The notes below the pieces were generated by a model. The model was not told the DNA's origin and ran no database searches. It was given only the letters and a program-made list of their open reading frames with translations. A program made the position numbers and the translations under genes. DNA of 52,269 nt from a virus. Below, one piece after another: positions 7,681-15,917 of this stretch. Location: positions 1 through 52,269 of IMG/VR virus record IMGVR_UViG_3300042691_030245; one strand, given 5' to 3'. How positions within the stretch are numbered: position 1 is the stretch's first letter; every line of letters starts with the position of its first letter.

Positions 7681-8601
7681 ATGAACAGAGCACAGTTTAA
7701 TAAAGCTGTCGTTCCTGGCCTCTTTGCGATGGCTATGGCCGACTATAAGAAGAAAGCTTCCGAAGCGATTTGGAAGAAATTGTGTACGGTTAAAAAATCA
7801 AGCCGTGCTTATGAAGAAAGCGCATACTTTGCAGGTCTTGGATTACCCGCTATTAAACCAGAGGGTAAAGAAATCAGCTACGACGATTTCGTTCAAGGTC
7901 CCACAAAGCGTTGGACACACTTGACCTATGGTCTTGCGACTCGCATTACTGAAGAGATGATTGATGACACTCTTTATGGTGATGTGCCGACCGAGATGGA
8001 AAGTCAGGTTAAAGAAATCTCCAACTCATTCTCTGAGTTGTGGGAAGTTCTTGTCCATGATTTGTTTAACAGCGGAACCGCAACGACCTCTCATACGGGC
8101 GGTGATGGTTTAGCTCTTTTTTCTGCGTCACATCCTTCTCTTCGTGGCGGAACTTGGTCTAACTTGCTTAGTCCAGCGGCTGATCTTTCAGCTACCAGCT
8201 TGCAAGCCTCGATTGATAACTTCACGACAATGAAGGACGATTCTGGAAAATACCAAATCATTAAGCCCAAATTCATGCTTATCCATCCGAACAATGCGTG
8301 GAAAGCTGATGAGCTTCTTGAATCTGGTTATGATCCTGAAAGCGCAAACAACAGTGTCAACTCAATCAAAAAGTGGGGTCTAAAACCAATTGTCAGCCCG
8401 TACTACACTGACACTGATGCCTTCACCTTGATTGCTGATGCTCCTACCGCTGTTAGCGGAATTATTGCGTTCATGAGACGCAGTCCTTCCTTCGCTAATG
8501 ACGGTGATTTTGAAACGGGCGATTTTAAGTTCAAGGGAACTGCACGATTCAGCGTTGAGTGTAATAAGGCTAATAATTTATATCACAGCGCTGGGGCCTA
8601 A
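7681..8601 (+). CDS. Major capsid protein, Mu gpT-like (HK97 fold)
   Basis: 306 residues. The segment DGLALFSASHPSLRGG (residues 141-156) is the characteristic loop of gpT-type major capsid proteins, followed by the expected Thr/Asn-rich and alpha/beta region. It has the usual size and sits after the scaffold and decoration genes with a GAGGAG ribosome-binding site. The stop codon is immediately followed by the ATG of a homing endonuclease gene. The C-terminus (GTARFSVECNKANNLYH) looks complete, so the insertion did not truncate the gene. Confidence 0.88.
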   Translation: MNRAQFNKAVVPGLFAMAMADYKKKASEAIWKKLCTVKKSSRAYEESAYFAGLGLPAIKPEGKEISYDDFVQGPTKRWTHLTYGLATRITEEMIDDTLYGDVPTEMESQVKEISNSFSELWEVLVHDLFNSGTATTSHTGGDGLALFSASHPSLRGGTWSNLLSPAADLSATSLQASIDNFTTMKDDSGKYQIIKPKFMLIHPNNAWKADELLESGYDPESANNSVNSIKKWGLKPIVSPYYTDTDAFTLIADAPTAVSGIIAFMRRSPSFANDGDFETGDFKFKGTARFSVECNKANNLYHSAGA

Positions 8602-9015
8602 ATGAATATTTCCATCGAGTATTTGGCTGGAATAATTGACGGTGAAGGATGTTTAATGATAACTGCGCTTAAAAACAACAAGGATTCTAAAAGGGGTATT
8701 CGCTATGATCCTGTTATGCAGATTTCAAACACATACCTTCCCGTTCTTCAACTAATTCAGCTTCAATACGGTGGAAGAATTCAAGTTAGTAGAAAGGATT
8801 GTTTTACTCTTCATTTTTCAGCAAATAAAATGAGAGAATTACTTCCTAGATTACTACCTTTTCTCATTATCAAGAAAACACAGGCAGATGTTTTAATGAA
8901 GTTTTTATCACTAAGAAAACCATGTAGAAAACTTTCTAATGAAACATTTGATTCCTATGTTGATTGCTATAGAGATATTAAGGTTCTTAAAACTGAAAGA
9001 TTTAAATTAAATTAA
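8602..9015 (+). CDS. LAGLIDADG-type homing endonuclease, free-standing
   Basis: 137 residues with one motif (YLAGIIDGEGCLMI at about residues 8-21), where the catalytic acid is the Asp/Glu of the DGEG end. A single motif implies a homodimer. Composition is more AT- and Lys-rich than the flanking virion genes, consistent with independent origin. It abuts the capsid stop (TAAATG), so it would be translated by coupling to the most abundant virion mRNA. No intron boundaries are evident. Confidence 0.88.
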   Translation: MNISIEYLAGIIDGEGCLMITALKNNKDSKRGIRYDPVMQISNTYLPVLQLIQLQYGGRIQVSRKDCFTLHFSANKMRELLPRLLPFLIIKKTQADVLMKFLSLRKPCRKLSNETFDSYVDCYRDIKVLKTERFKLN

Positions 9016-9026
9016 CATACTTGCTG

Positions 9027-9050
9027 GGGTGGGGGTTTTGGCCCTCACCC
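9027..9050 (+). terminator. GC-rich hairpin after the capsid/endonuclease genes
   Basis: A 9-bp stem (9027-9035 with 9042-9050, one G-T pair) with a TTTTGG loop, not followed by a T-run. It is likely a transcript-stabilising or attenuating hairpin that marked the 3' end of the capsid gene before the homing endonuclease was inserted between the two. A strict intrinsic terminator is not supported. Confidence 0.5.
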
Positions 9051-9101
9051 TGGTTCGTTAAAATCTCAGTATCGTAAAGCCGAGCTGAGTAAAGGATAAA
9101 A

Positions 9102-9509
9102 ATGCCTCATCAACCCACAAGACTTCCATACGGTTTAAGTTTCGTAAAGCCAGGCGTTGCGTCAACGGAATATACTTTTACTTCTGGCGATCAAACTCCT
9201 GACGTTTCTTACGGGACATATTTCATTACTGGCGCATCCGCATTAACCATCACAAACTTTGATGGCGGTGAACGTGGAAAGATCATCTTCTTACGTTGCA
9301 ATAGTGGCGGAGCAACAACCATTCAGAACTCTGCTGGCGGTATTAACATCACGAATATTGTGATGGGTGTTACTGGCGGTGCTAATCTTTTCTTATCGGC
9401 AAGTAACGGAAACGCACTTCTCTTAAATGAAGAAGTTGCTCCTTTTGCCCATAACGGAACTGATTGGGATTACATTGGCGTTAGAGCCGTAATCAATACT
9501 CAGGTCTAA
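9102..9509 (+). CDS. Beta-rich structural protein, 135 aa
   Basis: Gly/Thr/Asn-rich, all-beta in appearance, ending in a WDYIGVRAV segment. The pattern 'repeated beta strands then a Trp-Asp-x-x strand' recurs in the next gene (NLWHEESRS), suggesting two related head-fiber or head-surface proteins. A GTAAAGGA ribosome-binding site precedes the ATG. Specific function unknown. Confidence 0.65.
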   Translation: MPHQPTRLPYGLSFVKPGVASTEYTFTSGDQTPDVSYGTYFITGASALTITNFDGGERGKIIFLRCNSGGATTIQNSAGGINITNIVMGVTGGANLFLSASNGNALLLNEEVAPFAHNGTDWDYIGVRAVINTQV

Positions 9510-10072
9510 TGGCTCGCAACAAGAGATTTAAACTCAGGAACTCTGATCGGTCTGGTTTTGAATATAAAGAGATCGAGCTGGTTAATGACAAAGGCTCTCT
9601 TGTTGGTGGTGACGAATTTGATACTCCTCCTCCCTCCAACATTCCACTTGGCGGGGAGGGGGATATCAGCGGAGATCCAAGACCAGGTTCATCTACGAGT
9701 TATGCGACTCCATCTGGTCTTGGTTTCAATGTTCAGTACGTAACAGCTGGCGGAGGAATTTCTTTTCAGTCTGGATCAGATGAAGAGGGTGAGCCGAACT
9801 CAAACTATTCATGGATTTTAGTTTCAGGTTCCAATCAAACGGTTGATATCACAAAAGATCCGCAGATTAGCAGAGCAAGTCAGAACAGTATTTTGACGGT
9901 CGAATGTGTCGGATCTGGAATATTGCTTCAAAATGGAAGTGGTCTTTCTTTAAGAAGCGCAAACTTTTTAATGGATTCGGGGGCAATCATCTCTCTCTTT
10001 TATTCACAAACAGACAATCTGTGGCACGAAGAATCTCGTTCTCACAGAACTAAAAATTACGGAGAATTCTAA
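9509..10072 (+). CDS. Beta-rich structural protein, 187 aa
   Basis: The start overlaps the previous stop by one base (TAATG). A Pro/Gly/Ser-rich, likely flexible N-terminal third is followed by a beta domain (about 75-180) like that of the preceding protein. Probably a virion surface or head-fiber component. Function not recognised. Confidence 0.62.
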   Translation: MARNKRFKLRNSDRSGFEYKEIELVNDKGSLVGGDEFDTPPPSNIPLGGEGDISGDPRPGSSTSYATPSGLGFNVQYVTAGGGISFQSGSDEEGEPNSNYSWILVSGSNQTVDITKDPQISRASQNSILTVECVGSGILLQNGSGLSLRSANFLMDSGAIISLFYSQTDNLWHEESRSHRTKNYGEF

Positions 10073-10368
10073 TGGCAAACAGAATTGTTGGAAATGTGTA
10101 TATCATAGATACAGGCTCGGCAAATGTCGCTCTTCCTGTTCCAAATCCCTACAAAGTTATGTCGATAAGGGCTTGGTTTTCTGATACATCAGGTAAGGCT
10201 GTTTTTTCTTATTCGGATACTTCTAATGTTTTTTGCATATTATCGGCAAACAGAACTCCAGTTACAGTTGGTGGTATCACTGATGAATCCAATCTTGGTG
10301 GTCTTAACTTTGATGAGCTTAAAGTTCCTGTTTTAACCGCTGGAACAGCCTGGATTTATTTAGGTTAA
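10072..10368 (+). CDS. Small beta-rich virion protein, 98 aa
   Basis: One of a series of about 100-residue beta-sandwich-like proteins in this operon. It begins MANRIVGNVYIID, overlaps the previous stop by one base and ends with WIYLG. Probably a head-surface or tail-adaptor subunit. No family signature recognised. Confidence 0.6.
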   Translation: MANRIVGNVYIIDTGSANVALPVPNPYKVMSIRAWFSDTSGKAVFSYSDTSNVFCILSANRTPVTVGGITDESNLGGLNFDELKVPVLTAGTAWIYLG

Positions 10369-10369
10369 C

Positions 10370-10669
10370 GTGACGATCTACGAACACCGCACATCATTAA
10401 CCGCATCCGCTGGAGAGGTTAGCACAACCTCTCTTAAAATAGTCGGCGGATTATTGCGTTATGTCCTCGTTAGAGCAAATACCGCAACAACCAATTTCAG
10501 GCTTACGTTAAAAGATGATCACAATACAGAACGCCTTAATTATGGTTTTCATAAAGGCGAAATTGTAGACGATAAACTTTCTATGCCAGTTGATGGCACT
10601 TACACAGCCGTAATAACAAACGCAAACCAGGATGATACTTTTGAACTTATTCTCTCAGTACAAGAATAA
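10370..10669 (+). CDS. Small beta-rich virion protein, 99 aa
   Basis: Starts with GTG right after the previous stop, so probably coupled. The alternating hydrophobic pattern and the motif LVRANTATTNFRLTLKDD resemble small virion proteins found beside capsid genes in many uncultured podovirus-like phages. The 3' end overlaps the following coiled-coil gene by 38 bases. Confidence 0.6.
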   Translation: MTIYEHRTSLTASAGEVSTTSLKIVGGLLRYVLVRANTATTNFRLTLKDDHNTERLNYGFHKGEIVDDKLSMPVDGTYTAVITNANQDDTFELILSVQE

Positions 10670-11279
10670 ATGGTGGGCGAGTAGAGAGGAATCTCTAAAA
10701 CGTGAGTTTGCCCAAAAAGAGATTGATCTTTTAAAGGAACTTCATGATAAAGAGAGAGAAGTTGCTGAAACTATTGAGCAAAGAAAAGCCCATCTTAAAG
10801 ATGAGCGAGATTCTGTTGAAAAAATCGCAAAAGAGAACGAGCTTTATGAGGCGCTTGTCCATGATCGAAGAATCGAACTTGAAAAAGCGAATACAGAACT
10901 TAAACAACAAATAAGGCTTATTGAAGCAAAGGCAAGCCCTGATTCGGTTTGGACAGAAGCTTTCTCACTTGGATTTTCAAAAGCCTGGGACATGATGCTC
11001 CCATTAATGAGAGATGGATTTGATAAATTAAAGGATAAAATAAGAACTGACGCAATAGAAGACTCGATCAAGAATTTTAATGACAATGTTAATGCCTCTG
11101 TTGCAAAGAAGATCGAATCAATGCAATTAGATCATCTTAAATCTTCAAATGAAATAAGAATAAAAATGAAAGATTTAGAAGATAGGATCCATCTTACATC
11201 TGATAAAAATGAAATCACTCAATTAAAAAATTATATTAACGCATTAAAGTGGATTCTAAATGACGATACGAAAAATTAG
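10632..11279 (+). CDS. Long coiled-coil protein, 215 aa
   Basis: Residues about 20-100 and 150-205 are heptad-like, Lys/Glu-rich coiled coil. A short hydrophobic, Trp-containing patch near residues 105-125 (EAFSLGFSKAWDMMLPLM) separates them. It lies between small structural genes and overlaps both neighbours, so it is probably virion-associated (fiber stalk or head-tail accessory). No enzymatic motif is seen. Confidence 0.6.
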   Translation: MILLNLFSQYKNKWWASREESLKREFAQKEIDLLKELHDKEREVAETIEQRKAHLKDERDSVEKIAKENELYEALVHDRRIELEKANTELKQQIRLIEAKASPDSVWTEAFSLGFSKAWDMMLPLMRDGFDKLKDKIRTDAIEDSIKNFNDNVNASVAKKIESMQLDHLKSSNEIRIKMKDLEDRIHLTSDKNEITQLKNYINALKWILNDDTKN

Positions 11280-11559
11280 CGATCTCCAACTAGGCTCTAT
11301 CGGGAGTACAAAAGTTCTTACCTTAACAAGCACAGAGAGCCTTTACACCATATCTTCTGGTATGAGAGCTGTAGAATTCACGAACCACACATCTGTAAAT
11401 ATTTATTACGGGCAGTCCAATTTATTAGTTAATTCAGGCGGGATTATCACACAAAACAACTCGAAAGTTTTCGATACGATTGTTGATAATTTCAGGATGT
11501 ACTTTGTTGTTACTGGAGGCACTACCACCTTGGTTGCTCAAGAATATCTGGGGCAATAA
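11260..11559 (+). CDS. Small beta-rich virion protein, 99 aa
   Basis: Overlaps the coiled-coil gene by 20 bases and the following fiber gene by one (TAATG). Short beta strands with the motif NIYYGQSNLLVNSGG, typical of small decoration or head-fiber base proteins. Adjacent to the fiber gene, so it may attach or cap the fiber. Confidence 0.6.
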   Translation: MTIRKISDLQLGSIGSTKVLTLTSTESLYTISSGMRAVEFTNHTSVNIYYGQSNLLVNSGGIITQNNSKVFDTIVDNFRMYFVVTGGTTTLVAQEYLGQ

Positions 11560-13805
11560 TGTCAATTGAAACAAGGATAAGATCTAATAATAATCAAGGC
11601 GGTGGCGGTGCGACCGCAAACACTTCCGCCATCGTTTATGCTCCTACTGGCGGTGCGTACGTCGCCTACGTTGCAGATGCCCAGCTTTCCTCAGAAAAAG
11701 TTCTTACAGCCTCAAACAATATCACAATAACGACTGACGCTGGTGCCATATACATTTCAGCTAATACTGGAACGGGCGGTGGTAGCGGAGCATCCACGGC
11801 TGGGAATTATGTTGTTTTCACAGCTGATGCGGGTTTGTCAAATGAGAAGGTTCTTACCGCATCCAACAACATAATTATCACGACGGATGCCACAACTATT
11901 TGGTTGTCTGCTAATACTGGAACTCCTGGAAGCGGGATTATATACGCTCCGACAGGGGCTCCGTTTATAACATTTGTTGCGGATAATACCCTATCGAATG
12001 AGAAAATTCTCACAGCTTCAAACAATATTACAATAACAACAGATGGAAGTTCTGTTTTTATCACAGCTCTAACTCCCACCGTAATCGCTCAATCTGGTGG
12101 AACGGTCTATACGTCAACTGGATCTTATTTTGTTCTATCCCAAACAGATGGATCCCTTCCGAACAGCAAGGTTATTGTGGCATCAAATAACATGACTGTT
12201 ACAACAGATTCAACAAGAATATTTTTGACAGCCCTCACACCAACCATTGTTTCCCAATCTGGTGGAACTATTTATGCGCCAACAGGAGCTCCTTACATTG
12301 TTTTTGTTGCCGATAATACTCTAAGCAATGAGAAAATATTGACCGCTTCCAATAACATTACTATCACGACAGATTCGACATCCATCTTTATCAGTGCGAA
12401 TACTGGAACTGGTGGCGGGTCTGGAGCTTCTACAGCTGGAAATTATGTTGTCTTTAGTGCGGATGCTGGTCTTTCAAACGAAAAAGTTTTGACGGCAAGC
12501 GACAATGTCACAATTACAACAGATTCAACGACGATATGGATTAGTGCCACCACAAATTCGGCAACTGGCGGAGGCGCATCAACGGCTGGAAATTTTATCG
12601 TGTTTTCAGCTGATGCAGGGTTATCGAATGAGAAGGTTTTAACAGCCAGTAACAATATCACCATAACAACTGACGCTTCATCAGTCTTTATTACAGCTTT
12701 GACTCCGACAGTAGTTGCTCAATCGGGCGGTACAGTTTACACTTCAACTGGCTCTTTCTTTCTACTGTCTGAAACCGACGGAACATTGCCGAATTCAAAA
12801 GTTGTTGTTGCTAGTAATAATATGACTGTTACTACTAGCTCAACTCAGATGTTTTTATCGGCTAATACTGGAGCCACAATATTTTTTGCTCCAACTGGCG
12901 GGGAATATGTTACATGGGCGGATAATAGTACGCTTAGTAATGAAAAAATCCTTACAGCTTCAAACAACATTCAAATTACGACAAGTTCAACCCAGGTTTT
13001 TGTAACAGCATTAACGCCTACGGTAACAGCGCAATCTGGCGGGACTGTTTATACGGCAACGGGCTCATATTTCCTTCTTTCTCAGACGGATGGATCACTT
13101 CCAAATTCTAAAGTCATTGTTGCGAGTAATAATATTACCGTCACAACAAGCGCTACTCAGATGCTTATTTCCGCAAATACTGGGGCAACCATATTCTTTG
13201 CTCCGACTAACGCACCATATATTACTTTCCTAGCGGATTCGACACTTAGCAACGAGAAAATTCTAACAGCCTCAAATAACATTTTAATAACAACTGGTGC
13301 TACCCAGGTATTCTTAACCGCAACGACTTCATTCTATGCTTTCGCATCAACAGCAACAACCTTAACTGCCAGTTCTGGTCTTTCTGGCGGCGGGGATTTA
13401 TCAGCCGATAGAACTTTTAGTGTAAATACAAATGTCAGAGATAAGATTCTTGGATTTTATGGAGCAGGTAATTTGTCTACCGCAATGCTACTGGAAACTC
13501 AAAGGGTCTATATCCCGTTTAATATGCAACTTATTAGGGTTAATCTTGCTGTTGAATCTTCAGCGACTGGAGCCGCAATTATTGTTCAGTTGAATCAATA
13601 CAATAATACTATTAGTGCCTCAACTGGCATATTTGCCTCAGCAAATAGACCTCAAATTGCCGCATCAGCATCCGTCGGATCATCAACCACATTTGATATT
13701 GGATCTTTATACGCAGGTAGTTATCTCGGAGTTCAGATGGATCAGGTGGGCTCATCAGTAGCTGGAAGCAACTTAACTATTACTCTTATTACTAGGACAA
13801 GTTAA
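11559..13805 (+). CDS. Repetitive fiber protein (receptor-binding candidate), 748 aa
   Basis: Eleven copies of a 45-60 residue unit with core NEKILTASNNITITTD occupy residues about 26-590. They alternate between two subtypes (NEKILTASNN and NSKVIVASNN), consistent with a trimeric beta-prism or beta-helical shaft. A linker (SSGLSGGGDLSADRTF, about 605-620), the usual hinge before a fiber head, leads into a distinct C-terminal domain (about 625-748) that is the likely receptor-binding tip. No Asp/Glu-rich catalytic patch suggests depolymerase activity. It may be a head fiber or tail fiber; position among head-surface genes slightly favours the former. Confidence 0.8.
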   Translation: MSIETRIRSNNNQGGGGATANTSAIVYAPTGGAYVAYVADAQLSSEKVLTASNNITITTDAGAIYISANTGTGGGSGASTAGNYVVFTADAGLSNEKVLTASNNIIITTDATTIWLSANTGTPGSGIIYAPTGAPFITFVADNTLSNEKILTASNNITITTDGSSVFITALTPTVIAQSGGTVYTSTGSYFVLSQTDGSLPNSKVIVASNNMTVTTDSTRIFLTALTPTIVSQSGGTIYAPTGAPYIVFVADNTLSNEKILTASNNITITTDSTSIFISANTGTGGGSGASTAGNYVVFSADAGLSNEKVLTASDNVTITTDSTTIWISATTNSATGGGASTAGNFIVFSADAGLSNEKVLTASNNITITTDASSVFITALTPTVVAQSGGTVYTSTGSFFLLSETDGTLPNSKVVVASNNMTVTTSSTQMFLSANTGATIFFAPTGGEYVTWADNSTLSNEKILTASNNIQITTSSTQVFVTALTPTVTAQSGGTVYTATGSYFLLSQTDGSLPNSKVIVASNNITVTTSATQMLISANTGATIFFAPTNAPYITFLADSTLSNEKILTASNNILITTGATQVFLTATTSFYAFASTATTLTASSGLSGGGDLSADRTFSVNTNVRDKILGFYGAGNLSTAMLLETQRVYIPFNMQLIRVNLAVESSATGAAIIVQLNQYNNTISASTGIFASANRPQIAASASVGSSTTFDIGSLYAGSYLGVQMDQVGSSVAGSNLTITLITRTS
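11634..13329 (+). repeat. Eleven-unit coding repeat in the fiber gene
   Basis: Each unit encodes about the same peptide, but codons for identical residues differ strongly. For example, the two units near 11980 and 12310 encode the same peptide around ADNTLSNEKILTASNN with many synonymous third-base changes. Protein-level repetition is conserved while DNA-level identity is low. Confidence 0.85.
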
Positions 13806-14290
13806 TGAAGATTTATATTCAATGGACTACCAATCCAGCCTCTGGTTGGATTAAATATGACCATAAAGATTGGTCAAATATTTTATTTAAACCAGCGCCA
13901 GTTGGTGGTGAGATAATTGATGATACGCCTGGATGGATTTTTAGATTAAATGTTCAGGGTGTTATATTCGGCGGAGATCACATATCTATGTGGGAAGAAG
14001 AAGGCAAACTTAGAGTTAGCCTTATAAATAATGATCGTGATGATTTTAGTTTAAATGATATGTTGAAGGTTGATTTTTCATTTGACACTGTTTTAGAAAA
14101 TAAAACAAATTCGATGTATACCCGAACAAGACAATCAAGAAGCTTGGAAAAAGGTTTTAACAATGAAACTTTTAAGTTTCCTCAAAATTCTATAGTTGGG
14201 CATGGTATATGGGTTAATCAAAATCTTTATAACGATCATAACTCATTTAAGCCATCTGGATGGAGAGACTGGATCGGAGAAACATTCTAA
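13805..14290 (+). CDS. Hypothetical virion protein, 161 aa
   Basis: Trp- and Asp-rich (IQWTTNPASGWIKYDHKDW at the start), not recognised. It overlaps the fiber stop by one base. Position directly after the fiber suggests a fiber-assembly chaperone or fiber tip accessory; this is inference from order only. Confidence 0.6.
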   Translation: MKIYIQWTTNPASGWIKYDHKDWSNILFKPAPVGGEIIDDTPGWIFRLNVQGVIFGGDHISMWEEEGKLRVSLINNDRDDFSLNDMLKVDFSFDTVLENKTNSMYTRTRQSRSLEKGFNNETFKFPQNSIVGHGIWVNQNLYNDHNSFKPSGWRDWIGETF

Positions 14291-14826
14291 TGGCTGTATA
14301 TTACCTTAATACAACAGTATCAGATTTGGTTCCCGTAACTGGAGATAGTTACAATGCGGTAACGTCTGGCGTGGTAACTGGAACTCCTAGCAATTTTGCT
14401 GTTGCTGGTGCTACTACCGCAGATATTATGGCTTGGAGTACCGATGCCAATGTTCCCAATAGGGCCGATTGGAGCAATGGTTCATACCAATTCTCTGTCG
14501 ATGTTTCAAATATTGTTGCAACCTTAACTGCAAGATGTCGACTTTATAGGGTTAATAGCAGTGGAGTTATTCAAGAAACTATAGGAACCGGTCCTGATTT
14601 TACGACAACGGCAATTCATACTGGATCATTCGCAGTAGACCCATCTGCTGGAAACGCTAGTGATAGATACCAATTAAGAATCAATGCTGATAACTCCGAT
14701 ACTATGATGGGTGCATCAATCACTGTTTCGGTTGATGGTGTCGATTCATTTATTGTTTTTCCAGAAGTTGTTGTAGACACAGGTTCATCAAATGACGCTC
14801 AATCATTCTTTTTTCAGTTTACATAA
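14290..14826 (+). CDS. Beta-sandwich virion protein, 178 aa
   Basis: ATG at 14290 overlaps the previous stop (TAATG) and is chosen over an upstream in-frame ATG at 14260 that would enlarge the overlap. Thr/Ser/Asn-rich with immunoglobulin-like strand spacing and a central Cys-Arg strand (TARCRLYRVN). Likely a surface-exposed virion protein near the fiber. No exact family recognised. Confidence 0.62.
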   Translation: MAVYYLNTTVSDLVPVTGDSYNAVTSGVVTGTPSNFAVAGATTADIMAWSTDANVPNRADWSNGSYQFSVDVSNIVATLTARCRLYRVNSSGVIQETIGTGPDFTTTAIHTGSFAVDPSAGNASDRYQLRINADNSDTMMGASITVSVDGVDSFIVFPEVVVDTGSSNDAQSFFFQFT

Positions 14827-14832
14827 ATAAAA

Positions 14833-15075
14833 ATGGAAAATTGGGATGGGAAAGAAAGAAGATTAATGAATCAAGATCAAATAAATAGAGACCGCCTCTT
14901 GAGCGAGGTTCATTCTGACATAAAGCACCTATTAAAATGGGCTGATGAGCACACGAAAGACGATGAGAAGAGATTCAAGGAAGTTGATACCAGAATGAAA
15001 ATGGCTGAGAAAGTTATTTATGGGGCATTAGGCATTTTCTTATTCGTTCAGTTTGTTGTTAATTTTGTTAAATAG
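14833..15075 (+). CDS. Small tail-anchored membrane protein, XhlA-like
   Basis: 80 residues: a charged helical N-terminal region (about 1-58) and one C-terminal membrane segment (about 60-79, VIYGALGIFLFVQFVVNF). This plan matches XhlA-type lysis-accessory proteins. It opens a run of five small membrane or lipoprotein genes that look like the lysis cassette. Confidence 0.6.
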   Translation: MENWDGKERRLMNQDQINRDRLLSEVHSDIKHLLKWADEHTKDDEKRFKEVDTRMKMAEKVIYGALGIFLFVQFVVNFVK

Positions 15076-15084
15076 GGAGGCAAT

Positions 15085-15315
15085 ATGAGTTTACTTGATT
15101 CCATTAAAAGCGGTGTTAGCAGAGCGATTTGGAAAGGTGTTAAACATGCGGGTACGGCTATTGCTGGTTTTGGTGCTACTTTCCTTCTTAACAAACTGCA
15201 TTTTCAGTTGTCAGCAGACCATCAAATAGCGGTTGCAGTGGCTATTACTGGGGCGTTGGGAACAATTCTAAAGATGCTTAAAGACAGGTTTCCTAAGCAA
15301 CTTGGATGGTTATAA
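15085..15315 (+). CDS. Holin candidate, 76 aa
   Basis: Two hydrophobic stretches (about residues 22-38 and 45-62) and a basic C-terminus (LKDRFPKQLGWL): the usual look of a small holin that forms inner-membrane holes at lysis. A GGGAGGCAAT ribosome-binding site precedes it. It overlaps the next gene by one base. Sequence family not recognised. Confidence 0.55.
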   Translation: MSLLDSIKSGVSRAIWKGVKHAGTAIAGFGATFLLNKLHFQLSADHQIAVAVAITGALGTILKMLKDRFPKQLGWL

Positions 15316-15485
15316 TGCTTGAGATCATTGGGGCGGTTCTTAAGATTCTCCAGATGCTTCTTGGCAGGTGGTTTGAGTTTACCGACGAGCAAAAAGCTAA
15401 AACTAAAGAACTACTAAAGGAGGTCCCTAGTGCTAAAACACCTGAGTCTATTACTGCTGTTTTCGATAGGATTAATCGCCTTTAA
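15315..15485 (+). CDS. Small amphipathic lysis-cassette protein, 56 aa
   Basis: The ATG at 15315 overlaps the previous stop (TAATG). The product begins MLEIIGAVLKILQMLLGRWF, an amphipathic or membrane-associating helix, followed by a soluble charged half. Its 3' end overlaps the lipoprotein gene by 56 bases in another frame, a layout reminiscent of overlapping spanin pairs, although no clear transmembrane i-spanin helix plus coiled coil is present. Confidence 0.6.
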   Translation: MLEIIGAVLKILQMLLGRWFEFTDEQKAKTKELLKEVPSAKTPESITAVFDRINRL

Positions 15486-15609
15486 CGGATGTGCTAGGAA
15501 GATCGTTCTTCATCCTTTAACGGACAAAGACATTAAACAGGATGGAAACTGGATTTGCATGACTCCTGAGTACGTTCAAGAAGTTATGCGAGCGAGGCTT
15601 GGAAAATAA
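15430..15609 (+). CDS. Small lipoprotein, candidate outer-membrane spanin
   Basis: 59 residues from a GTG at 15430 with an excellent AAAGGAGG site (15416-15423). Signal peptide MLKHLSLLLLFSIGLIAFNG is followed by Cys21 (IAFNGC lipobox), then a short periplasmic domain (about 22-59). Size, lipidation and overlap with the preceding gene fit an Rz1-like o-spanin that helps disrupt the outer membrane at lysis. It could also be another small virion-block lipoprotein. Lipidation implies a Gram-negative host only if it is a spanin. Confidence 0.7.
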   Translation: MLKHLSLLLLFSIGLIAFNGCARKIVLHPLTDKDIKQDGNWICMTPEYVQEVMRARLGK

Positions 15610-15917
15610 TGGGAGAACTGATCTTTATTATCGGATTAATTGCGGGTTTGATTTTGCCTTTTCTTTTGCTTACAGGATGGGGTCGTAAATTCTGGGTTGT
15701 TCTTATGTCGGTTATTGGCTTATCAGTAGGGGTGGCAGAGATATGTGGTAAAATATTTATAGGAAAAACAATAAGCCGTATGTACTGGGAATGGTCACTT
15801 GCTCATGAGACCACCTCATGGATAGTCGCCATTATTTTAATTTGCGGATGGTTAAATCTAATTATCCATCTTCAGTGGAAAGTCATAAAAAAGAGGCTGG
15901 AGAAGAAAGATGTCTAA
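15609..15917 (+). CDS. Polytopic small membrane protein, 102 aa
   Basis: Three predicted membrane segments (about residues 3-22, 29-46 and 69-88) and a basic tail (KVIKKRLEKKDV). The start overlaps the lipoprotein stop by one base. Holin or antiholin role is plausible from context. Not recognised by sequence. Confidence 0.6.
   Translation: MGELIFIIGLIAGLILPFLLLTGWGRKFWVVLMSVIGLSVGVAEICGKIFIGKTISRMYWEWSLAHETTSWIVAIILICGWLNLIIHLQWKVIKKRLEKKDV

Noticed and set aside
11807-12664. Minus-strand frames opposite the fiber repeats
   Set aside because: Repetitive open antisense frames are expected from the repeated coding pattern; no start signals.
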